NCBI RefSeq assembly: GCF_003260125.1
Contig: NZ_QHKO01000001.1
Span: 638,914 to 702,913, forward strand
Origin: Lujinxingia litoralis
GTDB taxonomy: Bacteria > Myxococcota_A > Bradymonadia > Bradymonadales > Bradymonadaceae
Length of the DNA: 64,000 nt
Direction: 5' to 3'
Shown here one piece after another: positions 1 to 9,068 of this stretch; the first letter of the stretch is position 1; each line of letters begins with the position of its first letter. The translations under genes and the position numbers were made by a program. The notes under the pieces are model-generated. The model was not told the DNA's origin. It saw only the letters and a list, made by a program, of their open reading frames with translations, and did no database searches.

Positions 1-2
1 GC

Positions 3-365
3 ATGTCTGCCAAAGATTTTCTTCGCGCGTACAACGACGCCTTTATCGAGCCGGACGTGGACTTTCTCGTAAGCCACACCAGCGAGGACATTCGTTGGGA
101 GATGGTTGGCGAAACGGTGATTGAAGGTCGAGCCGCATTCCAAGAGGCCTTGAGTCAGATGGAAGGCTCCACGACCCTGGAGATGAACGTCGACACGCTC
201 TACGTGACCGATGGCCGGGGCACGGTTTCGGGCACGATGCGTACGCTTTCGGCCCTCGGCGAGGAGTACCATTTTGCGTTTTGCGATCTCTACGAGTTTG
301 AGGGAGACTCGGAGCTTCGCGTCACGAAGCTTACGGCCTATGTCATCACGCTCACCGAGACCTGA
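3..365 (+). CDS. SnoaL-like / NTF2-fold small protein
   Basis: This 120-residue protein has the length and pattern of the SnoaL/NTF2-like fold. An N-terminal helix (FLRAYNDAF) is followed by a predicted beta-sheet with the typical I-E-G-R-A-A-F turn near residues 40-46. Members are small cup-shaped enzymes or binding proteins (ketosteroid isomerase-like, polyketide cyclase-like). No catalytic residue set is clear enough to name a substrate. The ATG lies two bases inside the window, so the ribosome binding site and any earlier start cannot be seen. A predicted membrane protein follows 45 bases downstream on the same strand, so the two may be co-transcribed. Confidence 0.75.
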   Translation: MSAKDFLRAYNDAFIEPDVDFLVSHTSEDIRWEMVGETVIEGRAAFQEALSQMEGSTTLEMNVDTLYVTDGRGTVSGTMRTLSALGEEYHFAFCDLYEFEGDSELRVTKLTAYVITLTET

Positions 366-410
366 GTTCGGCGGGCGTACAACGTTTCGAAGATCCAGAG
401 AGCAGGTGGA

Positions 411-1010
411 ATGAGCGCACCTCATGAGCCCGGGCGCATTGCCTACGAAGACGTCGACGACATCATCGGTATCGCCGAGCAGCTGCGTGCGAAGAGCTCG
501 GATCAGCTTACGCTCGACGAGCTACGCGAGGTCGGCGAAGAGGTCGGAATCCCGGCGGATTACATCAGCCGCGCCCACCAGGCGTTGCAGGCCAGGCGCG
601 AGGCAGAGGCGTATCGCATCGGGGAGGCGCGGCGCCGACGGCGTCGGCTGGGGCTTGGCGCTCTGGCGTTGCTGGGCATACTGACGTTTATGACACTTAT
701 CGCCTACCAGGCCTCTACAGCGAACCTCAACGCGCACTACCGGGAGGTCGAGCATCATCAGGCGGAGGTGGCCAACGTGGTGGCGCGCAAAGACGCGATT
801 GTGGCGCAGTACGCTGACCAGCCCGACTCTCTGGAGAAGCGTGCGGAGTTGGTGGGTTCGGAGAACCGAATCCGGGTAGCCACGCAGCGCTTCAACGAAG
901 CGGCCGCCGTCTACAATCAGAGCGCCCGCAGCTTTCCGGCCTCGCTCTTCACGGGCTCACGCTTTCCCCGGCAGGTAGAGCTCGCACCGCTGACGCCTTC
1001 GGAGCCCTGA
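411..1010 (+). CDS. LemA-like single-pass membrane protein
   Basis: 199 residues. The first 50 residues resemble a short helical module found at the N-terminus of many bacterial membrane proteins (LTLDELREVGEEVGIPADYI). A basic stretch (residues ~70-80, RRRRRR) precedes one membrane segment at about 81-101. The C-terminal ~90 residues resemble the end of the LemA fold: ENRIRVATQRFNEA, then VYNQSARSFP, matching the family pattern of an E-N-R-I helix followed by Y-N and F-P. LemA proteins are usually ~180-200 residues with the membrane helix at the N-terminus. Here the helical bundle is shortened and fused to the extra N-terminal module. Function is unknown. Confidence 0.6.
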   Translation: MSAPHEPGRIAYEDVDDIIGIAEQLRAKSSDQLTLDELREVGEEVGIPADYISRAHQALQARREAEAYRIGEARRRRRRLGLGALALLGILTFMTLIAYQASTANLNAHYREVEHHQAEVANVVARKDAIVAQYADQPDSLEKRAELVGSENRIRVATQRFNEAAAVYNQSARSFPASLFTGSRFPRQVELAPLTPSEP

Positions 1011-1114
1011 GGCCGGCCATCGAGGGGCCACTCCTCTGCGGGGTTCCCTCGTCCCCCATCCATCACGCTTCCGCATCGGAATGCGGCCGCCCCGAGGCCG
1101 CCGCCCCACCCGAC

Positions 1115-1660
1115 TCATCCACTCGTCTTCGCCAGTATCTTGCGAAGCGTGCGCATGTTGCGGGTGGTCAGCACCGAGGCGTAGCGTGCTTTTGCCGACG
1201 CCTTCGCGAGGAGCGACCTGGTGCTTTTGCCTCGCGCAACCTCCCAATAGAGCACGCCGGGCCCCGGCTCCACGCGTTCTTCGTCCGCATTGAGTTCGGG
1301 CGCCAGCGCCGCGAGTTCATCGAGGGCGTCCGGCTCCGAAGCAAAGATCACGTAGGGCTGCATCTGGTCGTGATGCTCGTCAAAGGGGAAGGCCTCCACG
1401 ATCTGACGCAGGAGAGCCGGCACCGTGACCACGACCCACGCTTCGTAGCCGAAGGCCTGGCGAAGGGCGACTTCTGCCTGGTCTTTGACCTCCCGGCTCT
1501 CTGCGCTGGAACTTTTCAAGAGCACGTTTCCGCTGGCGAGCAGCGTGCGCACCTCCTCAAAGCCCGCCTGCTCCAGGGTCTGGCGCAACGCATCCATCTT
1601 GATACGCACGCCCCCCACATTGATCCCTCGCAGCAGCACCACGTACTCGTTCATCGACAT
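1115..1660 (-). CDS. DUF1697 family protein
   Basis: 181 residues starting YVVLLRGINVGG after a short N-terminus, the signature opening of DUF1697 (COG3797). It is followed by the conserved LLASGNVLLKS strand. The length is normal for the family. Members are small cytoplasmic alpha/beta proteins without established function. The gene follows the DprE1/DprE2-like pair on the same strand, 11 bases beyond the SDR stop, so it may be the third gene of that transcript. The start is ambiguous between two close ATGs (residues 1 and 3). Confidence 0.8.
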   Translation of the reverse strand: MSMNEYVVLLRGINVGGVRIKMDALRQTLEQAGFEEVRTLLASGNVLLKSSSAESREVKDQAEVALRQAFGYEAWVVVTVPALLRQIVEAFPFDEHHDQMQPYVIFASEPDALDELAALAPELNADEERVEPGPGVLYWEVARGKSTRSLLAKASAKARYASVLTTRNMRTLRKILAKTSG

Positions 1661-1671
1661 CAGCCGGGGCC

Positions 1672-2406
1672 TCAGAGCGAAAGACGTTTAAAGACTTTTT
1701 CGGGGATGGCTTTGATCACGCCCATGATTCCGCCCCAGAAGCGCGGATAGTAGAAGGTTTCGATCTTCTGCCGCTCCGCCTGAAAAATCGCCCCCCCGGC
1801 TTTGGTGGGGCTGGCGATGGGGATGGCCGTATCAAGCTCAAAGGTCATGGGGGTGTCGACGAAACCGAGCTTCACGGTCATCACATGAACGCCCTCACCG
1901 GCCAGACGATTGCGCAACCCCTGCAGATAGAGGGTGAGCGCGCCCTTGGCGCTACCGTAGAAGTAATTTGACGCGCGGCCACGATCGCCGGCCACCGACG
2001 AGAGCCCGACAATGCTACCGGCGCCGCGCGCGCGCATCACCCCGGCAAGGGCCTCGCACACGCTGACCGCCCCGGTGTAGTTGACATCAATGACGCGGCG
2101 AGCCTTCGCGAAGTCGCTCTGGGAGTCATGCTGGTCTCCCATAAACCCGAAGGCGACCAGCGCGACGTCGATCGGCCCCAGCGCGTCTTCGACGCGGGCG
2201 ATGAGATCGGGGTGGCTGTCGAAGTCGCAGGCATCAAACGCAAACGCCTGCGTCTCAACTCCGTAGCGGATGCGCAAATCGGCCGCGCTGCGCGCGCCCT
2301 CTTCCTGGTCACGGGCCGCCAGGGCCACCGCGTACCCTGCCTCGGCGTAGCGCTCGGCGACAGCACGGGCGATTGGCGAGGTCGCACCTAAAATGATCAC
2401 GCTCAT
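1672..2406 (-). CDS. SDR oxidoreductase, DprE2-like
   Basis: A 244-residue short-chain dehydrogenase. The start ATG at 2406 has AAGGAG six bases upstream. It opens directly with the Rossmann motif IILGATSPIARA, has the SSVAGDRG strand and the YGSAKGA catalytic Tyr/Lys near residue 150. This layout and the C-terminal FKRL ending resemble DprE2, the NADH-dependent reductase of decaprenylphosphoryl-ribose 2-epimerisation. The next upstream gene, 10 bases away on the same strand, is a DprE1-like oxidase, which strongly supports a paired oxidation/reduction of a sugar C2. Whether the substrate is a polyprenyl-ribose here is inference. Confidence 0.75.
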   Translation of the reverse strand: MSVIILGATSPIARAVAERYAEAGYAVALAARDQEEGARSAADLRIRYGVETQAFAFDACDFDSHPDLIARVEDALGPIDVALVAFGFMGDQHDSQSDFAKARRVIDVNYTGAVSVCEALAGVMRARGAGSIVGLSSVAGDRGRASNYFYGSAKGALTLYLQGLRNRLAGEGVHVMTVKLGFVDTPMTFELDTAIPIASPTKAGGAIFQAERQKIETFYYPRFWGGIMGVIKAIPEKVFKRLSL

Positions 2407-2416
2407 GGTTGGCTCC

Positions 2417-3796
2417 TTAAGCTGCGGTGGCATCAACGAGTCCCAGGCGCAGGCCCAGGTCCGACTGGAACACACGATCCGGGTCCCAGCGGTCGCGCAC
2501 GGCCTTCCACTCCTCCCACCCTGGATACATTCGACGGAACATCTCCCGGCTCAGGCGAGCGTCCTTGCCGAGGTAGATGCGGCCACCGGCTTCGACCACG
2601 ATATCGTCGAGACGCTCCATCATAGCGAGCAAGGGGGCTCCGAAGTTCGGAAAATCCAGCGCGAGCGTGGTCCCCGCACAGGGGAAGGAGAGCCCACCGT
2701 GATCACGGTCCCCAAACTCTTTGATGACCGCAAGGAACGAGGCCATCTTGCTTTTGGAAATCACCTTGAGAATCTCGCGCACGGCCTCTCTCTCAGGCAC
2801 CACCATCTGGTACTGCAAGAAACCTCGCTCGCCGTAGATGTAGTTCCAATTCTCCACGGCATCCAGCGGGAAGAAGAAGGGCTGATAGCCCACCACCGAG
2901 TGGAGTTCACCGGCAGGATGCTTATGGTAGTACGCTTCGTTGAAGAGGCGGATGGTCGCCCGATTCAGCAGCTGATTGGACTGAAAGGCCCGTCCGTCCA
3001 GGAGTCGCTGAGCGCGCTCAAGAAGCGCCTGAAGCGGCCCTTCCCTCAGCTCTGCCGCCGCGTCCGCCGACGCGTGACGACCGCGCATAAAAATGCCGCG
3101 ACCCATCTGTTCGCCGCCCTTCACGCAGTCGATCCACGACACGGTATGAAAGTAGTCGGAGCTTTCGGCGCTGATGGCGAAGAACTCATCGAGATTGTTG
3201 AAGCGAATCGACTCCATCTCGATCGCCGCGCTCTCCACCGGGTAGAGTTGCAACTCAACGCTCAAGATCACGCCGGTCAACCCCATCCCGCCCACCGTTG
3301 CCCAGAAAAGGTCCGGGTGCTCGTCGGGGCCACAGCTCACCATCTCACCGGAAGCGGTCAACATGTCGATTCGCCGGACATGATCGCCGAAGCAGCCGGC
3401 GTGACCGTGGTTTTTGCCGTGGATGTTGCAACCGATGGCCCCGCCCACGCTTACAAATTGCGTCCCCGGGACCACCGGCACAAACCAGCCCCGAGGCAAA
3501 AAGACATCAATGAGTTCGCCGATGGTCACGCCACTTTCACAGCGCAGCAGCCCCGTCACCTCGTCAAACGCCAGCATTTTGTCGAGGCGAGTGGTCAGGA
3601 GTATTCGTCCCTGACTCAGGAGGGAGGCGTCGCCGTAGCTGCGGCCGAAGCCATGGGCGAGCACCGCGTCACCGTGGCGCTCGTCAAAGGCGTGCAAGGT
3701 TTGAGGTTGGGACTCGGGCCGCGCACACGTCGCATCGATCACGGGGTAGCGCCCCCAGCCGGCCAGGGGCTTCGTCGCCCAGGAGGTGGTGGTCAT
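2417..3796 (-). CDS. FAD-linked oxidase, DprE1-like
   Basis: 459 residues. An N-terminal FAD-binding domain has GFGRSYGD (49-56) and GGAIGCNIHGKNHG (118-131). In DprE1 the His of the latter carries or contacts FAD. The C-terminal half has the PLD...WN..YG..GFLQYQ block typical of DprE1-type decaprenylphosphoryl-ribose oxidases. The expected reaction is oxidation of the ribose C2 hydroxyl to a keto intermediate that the adjacent DprE2-like SDR reduces. By eye, the position of the mycobacterial benzothiazinone-reactive cysteine appears to be alanine (SFPCAGTTLALDFP). The start follows a weak ribosome binding site. Confidence 0.78.
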   Translation of the reverse strand: MTTTSWATKPLAGWGRYPVIDATCARPESQPQTLHAFDERHGDAVLAHGFGRSYGDASLLSQGRILLTTRLDKMLAFDEVTGLLRCESGVTIGELIDVFLPRGWFVPVVPGTQFVSVGGAIGCNIHGKNHGHAGCFGDHVRRIDMLTASGEMVSCGPDEHPDLFWATVGGMGLTGVILSVELQLYPVESAAIEMESIRFNNLDEFFAISAESSDYFHTVSWIDCVKGGEQMGRGIFMRGRHASADAAAELREGPLQALLERAQRLLDGRAFQSNQLLNRATIRLFNEAYYHKHPAGELHSVVGYQPFFFPLDAVENWNYIYGERGFLQYQMVVPEREAVREILKVISKSKMASFLAVIKEFGDRDHGGLSFPCAGTTLALDFPNFGAPLLAMMERLDDIVVEAGGRIYLGKDARLSREMFRRMYPGWEEWKAVRDRWDPDRVFQSDLGLRLGLVDATAA

Positions 3797-3921
3797 AACC
3801 AGGCTTCACTCAGAAGGTGAACATTGTGGTTCACAGAGTCGTGAACATTCCGGAACTCAAGCGCGGCAAGATTCAGCAGCCCGGCCGGGGAAGTCAAGCC
3901 GCGCGCTCGCGGCCTGATGCA

Positions 3922-5148
3922 TTAGTCGCCAGCTGGCATTGAACGGGGCAAGGGATGAGGGAGGTCCATCCAGTGCCGGCTTCCCAGGCGAAGGAGCTCG
4001 TCATCGAGCAAGCAGGCATCGAGTGAGGCACGAATCTTCGCCACGTCGAGATGCTGACCGATGAAGACGAGCTGCTGGCTCCGGTCACCGAAGCGTTCGT
4101 CCCAGTCGTCTTGCGCGTCGGGGCGATCCTCGGGGGCAAAATCCCAATGTTCCTCGGGAATCGACGCCCACCACAGCCCCACGGGTCTCACATCGCTCAC
4201 GCCGCCGGCCTGGGCCCATTCGTAGACGGCGCGATGGTCGGAGGCCACCCAGAAGAAGCCTTTGGAGCGGAGCATCCCCTTCCAGTTTGACGCGTCGTTC
4301 ATGTAGGCCCAGATTTTTTCGGCGTTAAAGGGAGCCGTCGCCCGGTAGACAAAGCTGCCGATGCCATAGGCTTCGGTTTCCGGGGTGTGCTCTCCGTTGA
4401 GCTCGCGCACCCAGGCCGCCGAGCGGGAGGCCTCATCAAAATCAAAACGGCCGGTATTCAGGACCTCCTCCAGCGGGATCCTGGCGTGCTCCGCGCGCAG
4501 CTGACGCGCCCCGGGGTTCAGCGCCCTAAGGACGGCCGAGAGTTCCTCGAGTTCCTCGTCGCCGAGACGATCAACTTTGTTGATCACGATCACATCGGCA
4601 AACTCGACCTGCTCAACCAGCAGGTCGGTGACCGTGCGCTCATCCCCCTCGCCCAACGATTCCCCATGCTCTTCGAGTGAACGGGCCGCGCGATAGTCGT
4701 GCAGGAAGCGACCGGCATCCACAACCGTGACCAGGGTGTCCAGACGAGCGACGTCCTGCAGGCTCGTGCCCTCCTCATCGCTGAAGGTAAAGGTTTGCGC
4801 TACCGGCACCGGTTCAGAAATCCCGGTCGACTCGATGACCAGATAATCAAAGCGTCCCTCCTCGGCCAGGCGCCGCACCTCCAGAAGCAGGTCTTCGCGC
4901 AGCGTGCAGCAGATGCACCCGTTCGAAAGCTCGACCAACGTCTCTTCGGTCCTGGAGAGCGACGCCCCTCCCCGCTCGACAAGCTGAGCATCGACGTTGA
5001 TCTCACTCATATCGTTGACGATGACTGCGACCCTTAGGCCCTGACGGTTGTGAAGGATGTGGTTCAGGAGTGTGGTTTTCCCCGCGCCGAGAAAGCCCGA
5101 GAGAAGGGTAACGGGAAGGCGTTTGTCCGCGATGTCATGCACTTTCAT
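3922..5148 (-). CDS. CobW/COG0523 GTP-dependent metallochaperone
   Basis: 408 residues from the ATG at 5148, preceded by GGAGT at good spacing. The Walker [10 protein letters not shown] is at 18-26, the metal-binding GCICC motif (CxCC) at 77-81, and an NKVD guanine-specificity motif near 195. The CobW C-terminal domain follows. The family loads metal, usually zinc (ZagA/ZigA) or cobalt, into client enzymes using GTP hydrolysis. There is no cobalamin gene beside it, so zinc homeostasis is the likelier role. A palindromic element sits 21 bases upstream of the start, a plausible metal-responsive operator. The frame extends further upstream, but those residues lack family similarity. Confidence 0.88.
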   Translation of the reverse strand: MKVHDIADKRLPVTLLSGFLGAGKTTLLNHILHNRQGLRVAVIVNDMSEINVDAQLVERGGASLSRTEETLVELSNGCICCTLREDLLLEVRRLAEEGRFDYLVIESTGISEPVPVAQTFTFSDEEGTSLQDVARLDTLVTVVDAGRFLHDYRAARSLEEHGESLGEGDERTVTDLLVEQVEFADVIVINKVDRLGDEELEELSAVLRALNPGARQLRAEHARIPLEEVLNTGRFDFDEASRSAAWVRELNGEHTPETEAYGIGSFVYRATAPFNAEKIWAYMNDASNWKGMLRSKGFFWVASDHRAVYEWAQAGGVSDVRPVGLWWASIPEEHWDFAPEDRPDAQDDWDERFGDRSQQLVFIGQHLDVAKIRASLDACLLDDELLRLGSRHWMDLPHPLPRSMPAGD

Positions 5149-5168
5149 AGGTACTCCTTCGGATTTAA

Positions 5169-5185
5169 ATGCAAACGAATTGCAA
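5169..5185 (-). promoter_or_regulatory. Candidate operator upstream of cobW-like gene
   Basis: TGCAA-ACGAA-TTGCA is a 5-5-5 inverted repeat in an AT-rich patch 21 bases before the start codon. Further TTGCAA-like half sites lie at about 5181 and 5210. Position and AT-richness fit a repressor site, and Zur is the obvious candidate given the GTPase family. The sequence does not match a consensus I can name with confidence. Confidence 0.3.
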
Positions 5186-5292
5186 AACAAATCACACAAA
5201 CGCAACACACTTGCAACAAGATCCGACATCATGGCGCTTCAGGCCTGTCGGGCTGACGTCGGGGCCCCTGCGGCCGCGTGCACGTCGGCATG

Positions 5293-5472
5293 TTAAGGGC
5301 GAGTGCCACGGGCCTCCGACACACGATGGATGAAAAACGCGGAGTCTTCGGTAACGCCGAGCTCTTTGAGACGCGCTACGCCGACTGTAGCCCGATCGCG
5401 GAACGCGAAGGTGGGGCCCATCGTGAAGACTTCTGGGCCAGCGAGGTGATCTAGCGCTTCTTTAAGGGCCAA
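5293..5472 (-). other. Possible small ORF or gene remnant between CobW and GST genes
   Basis: In the 460-base gap upstream of the CobW gene one minus-strand frame looks protein-like: about 59 residues from a TTG at 5472, or 42 from the ATG at 5421, with segments VGVARLKELGVTED and SAFFIHRVSE. There is no convincing ribosome binding site and I recognise no family. It may be the C-terminal end of a decayed gene. The rest of the gap holds only the terminator of the downstream-oriented GST gene. Confidence 0.2.
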
Positions 5473-5546
5473 TCCCGCTGATTGGCGCTGCCCTCGCGGC
5501 CGCCCCCACGTCTATGGAGCGCACAGATAACGAGGGGCTCTGAAAG

Positions 5547-5576
5547 CAAAAAAGCCTGACCGAATCCGGTCAGGCT
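5547..5576 (-). terminator. Rho-independent terminator of GST gene
   Basis: A perfect 9-bp stem, AGCCTGACC (5553-5561) with GGTCAGGCT (5568-5576), and a 6-base loop. On the minus strand it is followed by a run of six T. It lies 33 bases after the stop of the GST-like gene. Confidence 0.9.
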
Positions 5577-5608
5577 GGGCGGCAAACAACGCTCACATCA
5601 ACGCGCGC

Positions 5609-6226
5609 TCACGCCTCTTCGCACAGCGCCAGATCGATCGCCAGCGCTCGCCGATACGCCTCGCGGCCCTTAAGACGACTCCAGTAGGCTTCAAACTCGG
5701 GGCGAGCCTCCATGCTCTTGAACTCAAGCCCCCAACCGACCTGACTGCCTACGTAGACGTCGGCTGCCGTAAAACGATCGCCGGCAATAAAGTCGTGCTG
5801 GCTTACCGCGTACGCCAGCGTGTCCATGGCCAACTTGAAGTTTCCGTAGCCAAACTGGCGGGTGCTCTCGGGCGCCACTTCAATGCCCACGGCACGGTTC
5901 GTCACGGCCGAGTCGATGGGTCCCGCGGCAAAAAAGAGCCATCGATAATAACTGGCCCGCTCCTCAGGCCGCGGGCCAAGCTCAGCCTCCGGAAAGGCCT
6001 CGGCCAGATAGGCACAGATGGCCGCGCACTCGGTGACCACCTGGTCCCCATGCACCAGCGCGGGAACCTTGCCCATCGGATTGATCGCCAGGTACTCGGG
6101 CGACTTCATCGTGGTGTCATACTCGAGAATCCGGGTCTCATAGGGCTGCCCGAGTTCCTCAAGCATCCAGCGTACAATGCGCCCCCGCGACATCGGGTTG
6201 GTGTAGAACGTAAGCGACTGAGTCAT
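5609..6226 (-). CDS. Glutathione S-transferase family protein
   Basis: About 205 residues from the ATG at 6226, preceded by GAGG. The N-terminal thioredoxin-fold domain opens LTFYTNPMSRGRIVRWMLEE, with the conserved cis-proline segment MGKVPAL and the ECAAICAYLAE glutathione-binding motif. The all-helical C-terminal domain contains DFIAGDRFTAADVYVG, the GST N-capping/hydrophobic-staple motif. It is cytosolic and the expected activity is glutathione conjugation or thiol exchange; the substrate is unknown. A strong terminator follows, and it is probably monocistronic. A second, YghU-type GST lies at 9479-10357. Confidence 0.85.
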   Translation of the reverse strand: MTQSLTFYTNPMSRGRIVRWMLEELGQPYETRILEYDTTMKSPEYLAINPMGKVPALVHGDQVVTECAAICAYLAEAFPEAELGPRPEERASYYRWLFFAAGPIDSAVTNRAVGIEVAPESTRQFGYGNFKLAMDTLAYAVSQHDFIAGDRFTAADVYVGSQVGWGLEFKSMEARPEFEAYWSRLKGREAYRRALAIDLALCEEA

Positions 6227-6481
6227 ACCATCCTCGACACTCTGCATTTCGGTGAACAGAAGAGATAGCGACGCCCTCCCCCGGCCCGCACGACAGACGG
6301 GCCCGCACTACATACGGGCATGGGGCTGCGCTACGACAGGCGCGCACCCTACAGGCTACGCGCCGCGCGCACCACAGCCCGTGCTCAGAAAGGCCCACTG
6401 CCTCCCTGCCTTCGGGCGCTTACACAGGGCGCTCCCCTCCATCGGCCCCCGACCTCAGGGAGAGCCCCTGGCGAGCCAAAA

Positions 6482-6877
6482 TCACAGGGCATCCAGCGCC
6501 CGCTGCAAACGCTCGCCAACCTCCTGAGCGACCTCGGCGACCTGCGGATTGTCGATCATCTCAAACATCACTACGGGGTTAATGGCCTGCACATAAATCT
6601 GAGCATCGTCCCCCTCGAAGATGGTGACGTTGCAGGGCAGAAGCAGGCCGATAGGAAGCTCCGCCTCCAGTGCTTTGTGGGCCAGCGGAGGGCTGCACGC
6701 GCCCAGAATCACGTAGGGGCGCCGGTCCACGTCGAGTTTCTTCTTGAGCGTCGCCTGGATGTCGATCTCGGTGAGAACTCCGAACCCCTGGGCTTTGAGC
6801 GCCTCTCGCACTCTGGCATCGACGTCCTGCAGCGTGCCCTCAACCCGGGTGGTCAACGCGTAGTCGCGGTCATACAT
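6482..6877 (-). CDS. DUF302 family protein
   Basis: 131 residues from the ATG at 6877, with an excellent ribosome binding site (AAGGAGG). It matches DUF302: an early VEGTLQDVDARVREALKAQG helix, then VLTEIDIQATLKKKL, the ILGACSPPLAHKAL loop and LLPCNVTIFE with the conserved Cys. DUF302 proteins are small dimeric alpha/beta proteins of unknown function, often near sulfur or redox genes. Here it stands alone between a GST gene and a permease. The frame continues upstream but lacks family similarity there. Confidence 0.85.
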   Translation of the reverse strand: MYDRDYALTTRVEGTLQDVDARVREALKAQGFGVLTEIDIQATLKKKLDVDRRPYVILGACSPPLAHKALEAELPIGLLLPCNVTIFEGDDAQIYVQAINPVVMFEMIDNPQVAEVAQEVGERLQRALDAL

Positions 6878-7061
6878 GGTGCCTCCTTGGGTGTATCTCG
6901 CGGTAAAGGCCATCGGATGGCCGGCAAGCGGGCTCGCCAGCCGCTGACACACCACACATAAGCATCGGCAGCGCGGAACCAAGCCTCGGGCGGCAAAAGG
7001 CTAGATAACAAACATTATGACAACTAAACTCCTAAAGACTGCCCTTGTACATCCCCGAGCA

Positions 7062-8420
7062 TCACCCACCTTCATGCCCCTCCTCTCCAGACTCCGCATC
7101 CACTCGCCACAAAAAGACTCGCTCCAGAAGCGTGATCAGCACGATCGCCCCCAGACTGATCCCCACAATAAGCGGATCACTGACCGTCTTTACCCAGACA
7201 AACGCCCCCAGCGCCGCGCCATCCAACGCAATCGCCCCCCCAACCACCACCCGACTCGCGCCCACATCGCGATGCAGATGCCGGAACACGCCCACATGAA
7301 TGGTGATATCCATCACCAGGTAGAAGATCGCCCCGATCGACGCGATGCGCGTTAGATCAAAAAGCGTCGCCATCACCGCCGCCAACACCACCGTGTACAC
7401 CAACGTGTGCTTCTGGACGTTTCCGGGCATCCCAAAGTGGCGATGCGGGATCAGCTTCATATCCGTGAGCATCGCCAGCATGCGAGAAACCGCGAAAATA
7501 CTCGCCAGCAGCCCTGACGCGGTAGCCACCATCGCCAGTCCCACGGTGAAAACCTTGCCATACCCCCCAATGGCCGGGCGAGCAGCCTCCGCCAGAGCGT
7601 AATCGCGCGCCTGAACCAGTTCCTCCAGGCTCATGCTCGACGCGACCGCCACGCTCACCCCCATATAGAGCACCAGGCAAATCACGAGCGAGATCACGAT
7701 CGCGCGCCCGACATTGCGCTGCGGATTCACGACCTCATCCCCACTGTTGGTAATCGTCGTAAAGCCCTTAAACGCCAGGATCGCCAACGCGATGGCACCG
7801 GCAGACCCGGCCACACCCGGGTCTCCGGCCGGTGGCCACATCTTGATCTTCCAGCTCAGCCCACTCGCCGCCAGGGCGATGGCCACGAAGACAACAAGCC
7901 CCCCGATCTTCAGGACCGCGGCAATGTTGGAGGCCGTGCCAATGATCGCGTTCCCGGCCAGGTTGATCACAAACGCCACCACGATCAGCCCCACGGCCAG
8001 GACCGGCACCCACACCTCGTTGTTCCCCCCTGGGAACAGCTGCATGGTGTAGGTCGCAAAGGTACGCGCCACCAGGCTCTCGTTGATGATCATGGAGAAC
8101 GCCATCAGTAACGCCGCCGAAGCCGTCGTCATCGAGCGACCATAGGCCTTCTGCAGGATCATCGCGATGCCTCCCGCCGACGGATAGGCGCTGGCAACCT
8201 TGATGTAACTGTAGGCGCTAACCCCGCTGACAATCGCTCCCAGCACAAAGGCCACAGGAAAGAGCCCGCCGGCCAGCTCCGCGATCTGACCGGTCAGCGC
8301 AAAAATCCCCGCGCCGATCATCACCCCGGTCCCCAGCGCCACCGTCGCTGTCAGACTGAGGCTGCCAGCATGGTAGTGAGCCTGTCGTTCGTCTTCCGAT
8401 TCCCCCATCTCTGGCCTCAT
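7062..8420 (-). CDS. APC-superfamily amino acid permease
   Basis: About 452 residues with roughly 12 hydrophobic segments. It opens with the APC signature GTGVMIGAGIFALTG (TM1), then the SAYSYIKVASAYPSAGG segment (TM2-3) typical of amino acid/polyamine/organocation permeases. The C-terminal helices carry short charged loops and an acidic/glycine tail. It is an inner-membrane importer or exchanger with unknown substrate. The start is uncertain: ATGs at 8420 and 8408 are both possible and neither has a strong ribosome binding site. No transport partner is needed for this family. Confidence 0.85.
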   Translation of the reverse strand: MRPEMGESEDERQAHYHAGSLSLTATVALGTGVMIGAGIFALTGQIAELAGGLFPVAFVLGAIVSGVSAYSYIKVASAYPSAGGIAMILQKAYGRSMTTASAALLMAFSMIINESLVARTFATYTMQLFPGGNNEVWVPVLAVGLIVVAFVINLAGNAIIGTASNIAAVLKIGGLVVFVAIALAASGLSWKIKMWPPAGDPGVAGSAGAIALAILAFKGFTTITNSGDEVVNPQRNVGRAIVISLVICLVLYMGVSVAVASSMSLEELVQARDYALAEAARPAIGGYGKVFTVGLAMVATASGLLASIFAVSRMLAMLTDMKLIPHRHFGMPGNVQKHTLVYTVVLAAVMATLFDLTRIASIGAIFYLVMDITIHVGVFRHLHRDVGASRVVVGGAIALDGAALGAFVWVKTVSDPLIVGISLGAIVLITLLERVFLWRVDAESGEEGHEGG

Positions 8421-8537
8421 ACGATGACGTTCACATCTCCGGCCATGTTCCGCCTGTGGCCATGCCCCCTCCCCAGAGAACATGGCAACGTCTCAGACGA
8501 TGTGCAGCGCGCACCTCATGTGTCCTCCCTTCCCCGC

Positions 8538-9068
8538 TCAGCGACGGGGCGTCAGCCGAAGCTGCGTAGCCTCCCCCATCCCCCCCAGCACCTCGACATC
8601 AAAGTGCGCATAATCCTCCCCCTGATAGAGCGCCACTCCCTTCCCCAGGAACACCGGCACCACCGTCAGAATTAGCTCATCGATCAGCCCGGCGCCCAAC
8701 GCCTGAGTAATGATCGACCCGCCATCGACATACACATCCCCTTCTCCGGCCACGGACGCTGCCTCTTCGAGAAGCTCCTCAATCGAGCCCGACGCCGACA
8801 CCACCTCAGAAGACGGAGGTTCGAGAGGACGCGTCGTCGCCACCACCACCGGCGTACCTGCATAGGGCCACTCCCCACCAAACCCGCGCACCACATCATA
8901 GGTGCGCCGCCCGATGAGTAGAGCGCCCGTGCGAGCCAGAATGTCCTCATAGCTCACGCTCCGCCCCTCCCGACGGTCGGTATCCCCCGCCGCCTCTAAA
9001 AAACTCAGATCATCCTCCGGACCCGCCATAAAACCATCCAGAGAAACGCCGCAGTACACAAAGTTCAT
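8538..9068 (-). CDS. RibD C-terminal/dihydrofolate reductase-family protein
   Basis: 176 residues from the ATG at 9068, preceded by GGAGA. It opens with CGVSLDGFMAGP, the standard beginning of stand-alone RibD_C proteins. It has LLIGRRTYDVVRGF and the DVYVDGGSIITQAL NADPH-binding segment, then DELILTVVPVFLGKG, all in family order. These proteins are fold relatives of dihydrofolate reductase and riboflavin reductase. The physiological substrate is usually unknown. The length is normal. Confidence 0.85.
   Translation of the reverse strand: MNFVYCGVSLDGFMAGPEDDLSFLEAAGDTDRREGRSVSYEDILARTGALLIGRRTYDVVRGFGGEWPYAGTPVVVATTRPLEPPSSEVVSASGSIEELLEEAASVAGEGDVYVDGGSIITQALGAGLIDELILTVVPVFLGKGVALYQGEDYAHFDVEVLGGMGEATQLRLTPRR

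Noticed and set aside
2393..3820. Long frame opposite the DprE1-like gene
   Set aside because: Same reason: shadow of a conserved gene on the other strand.
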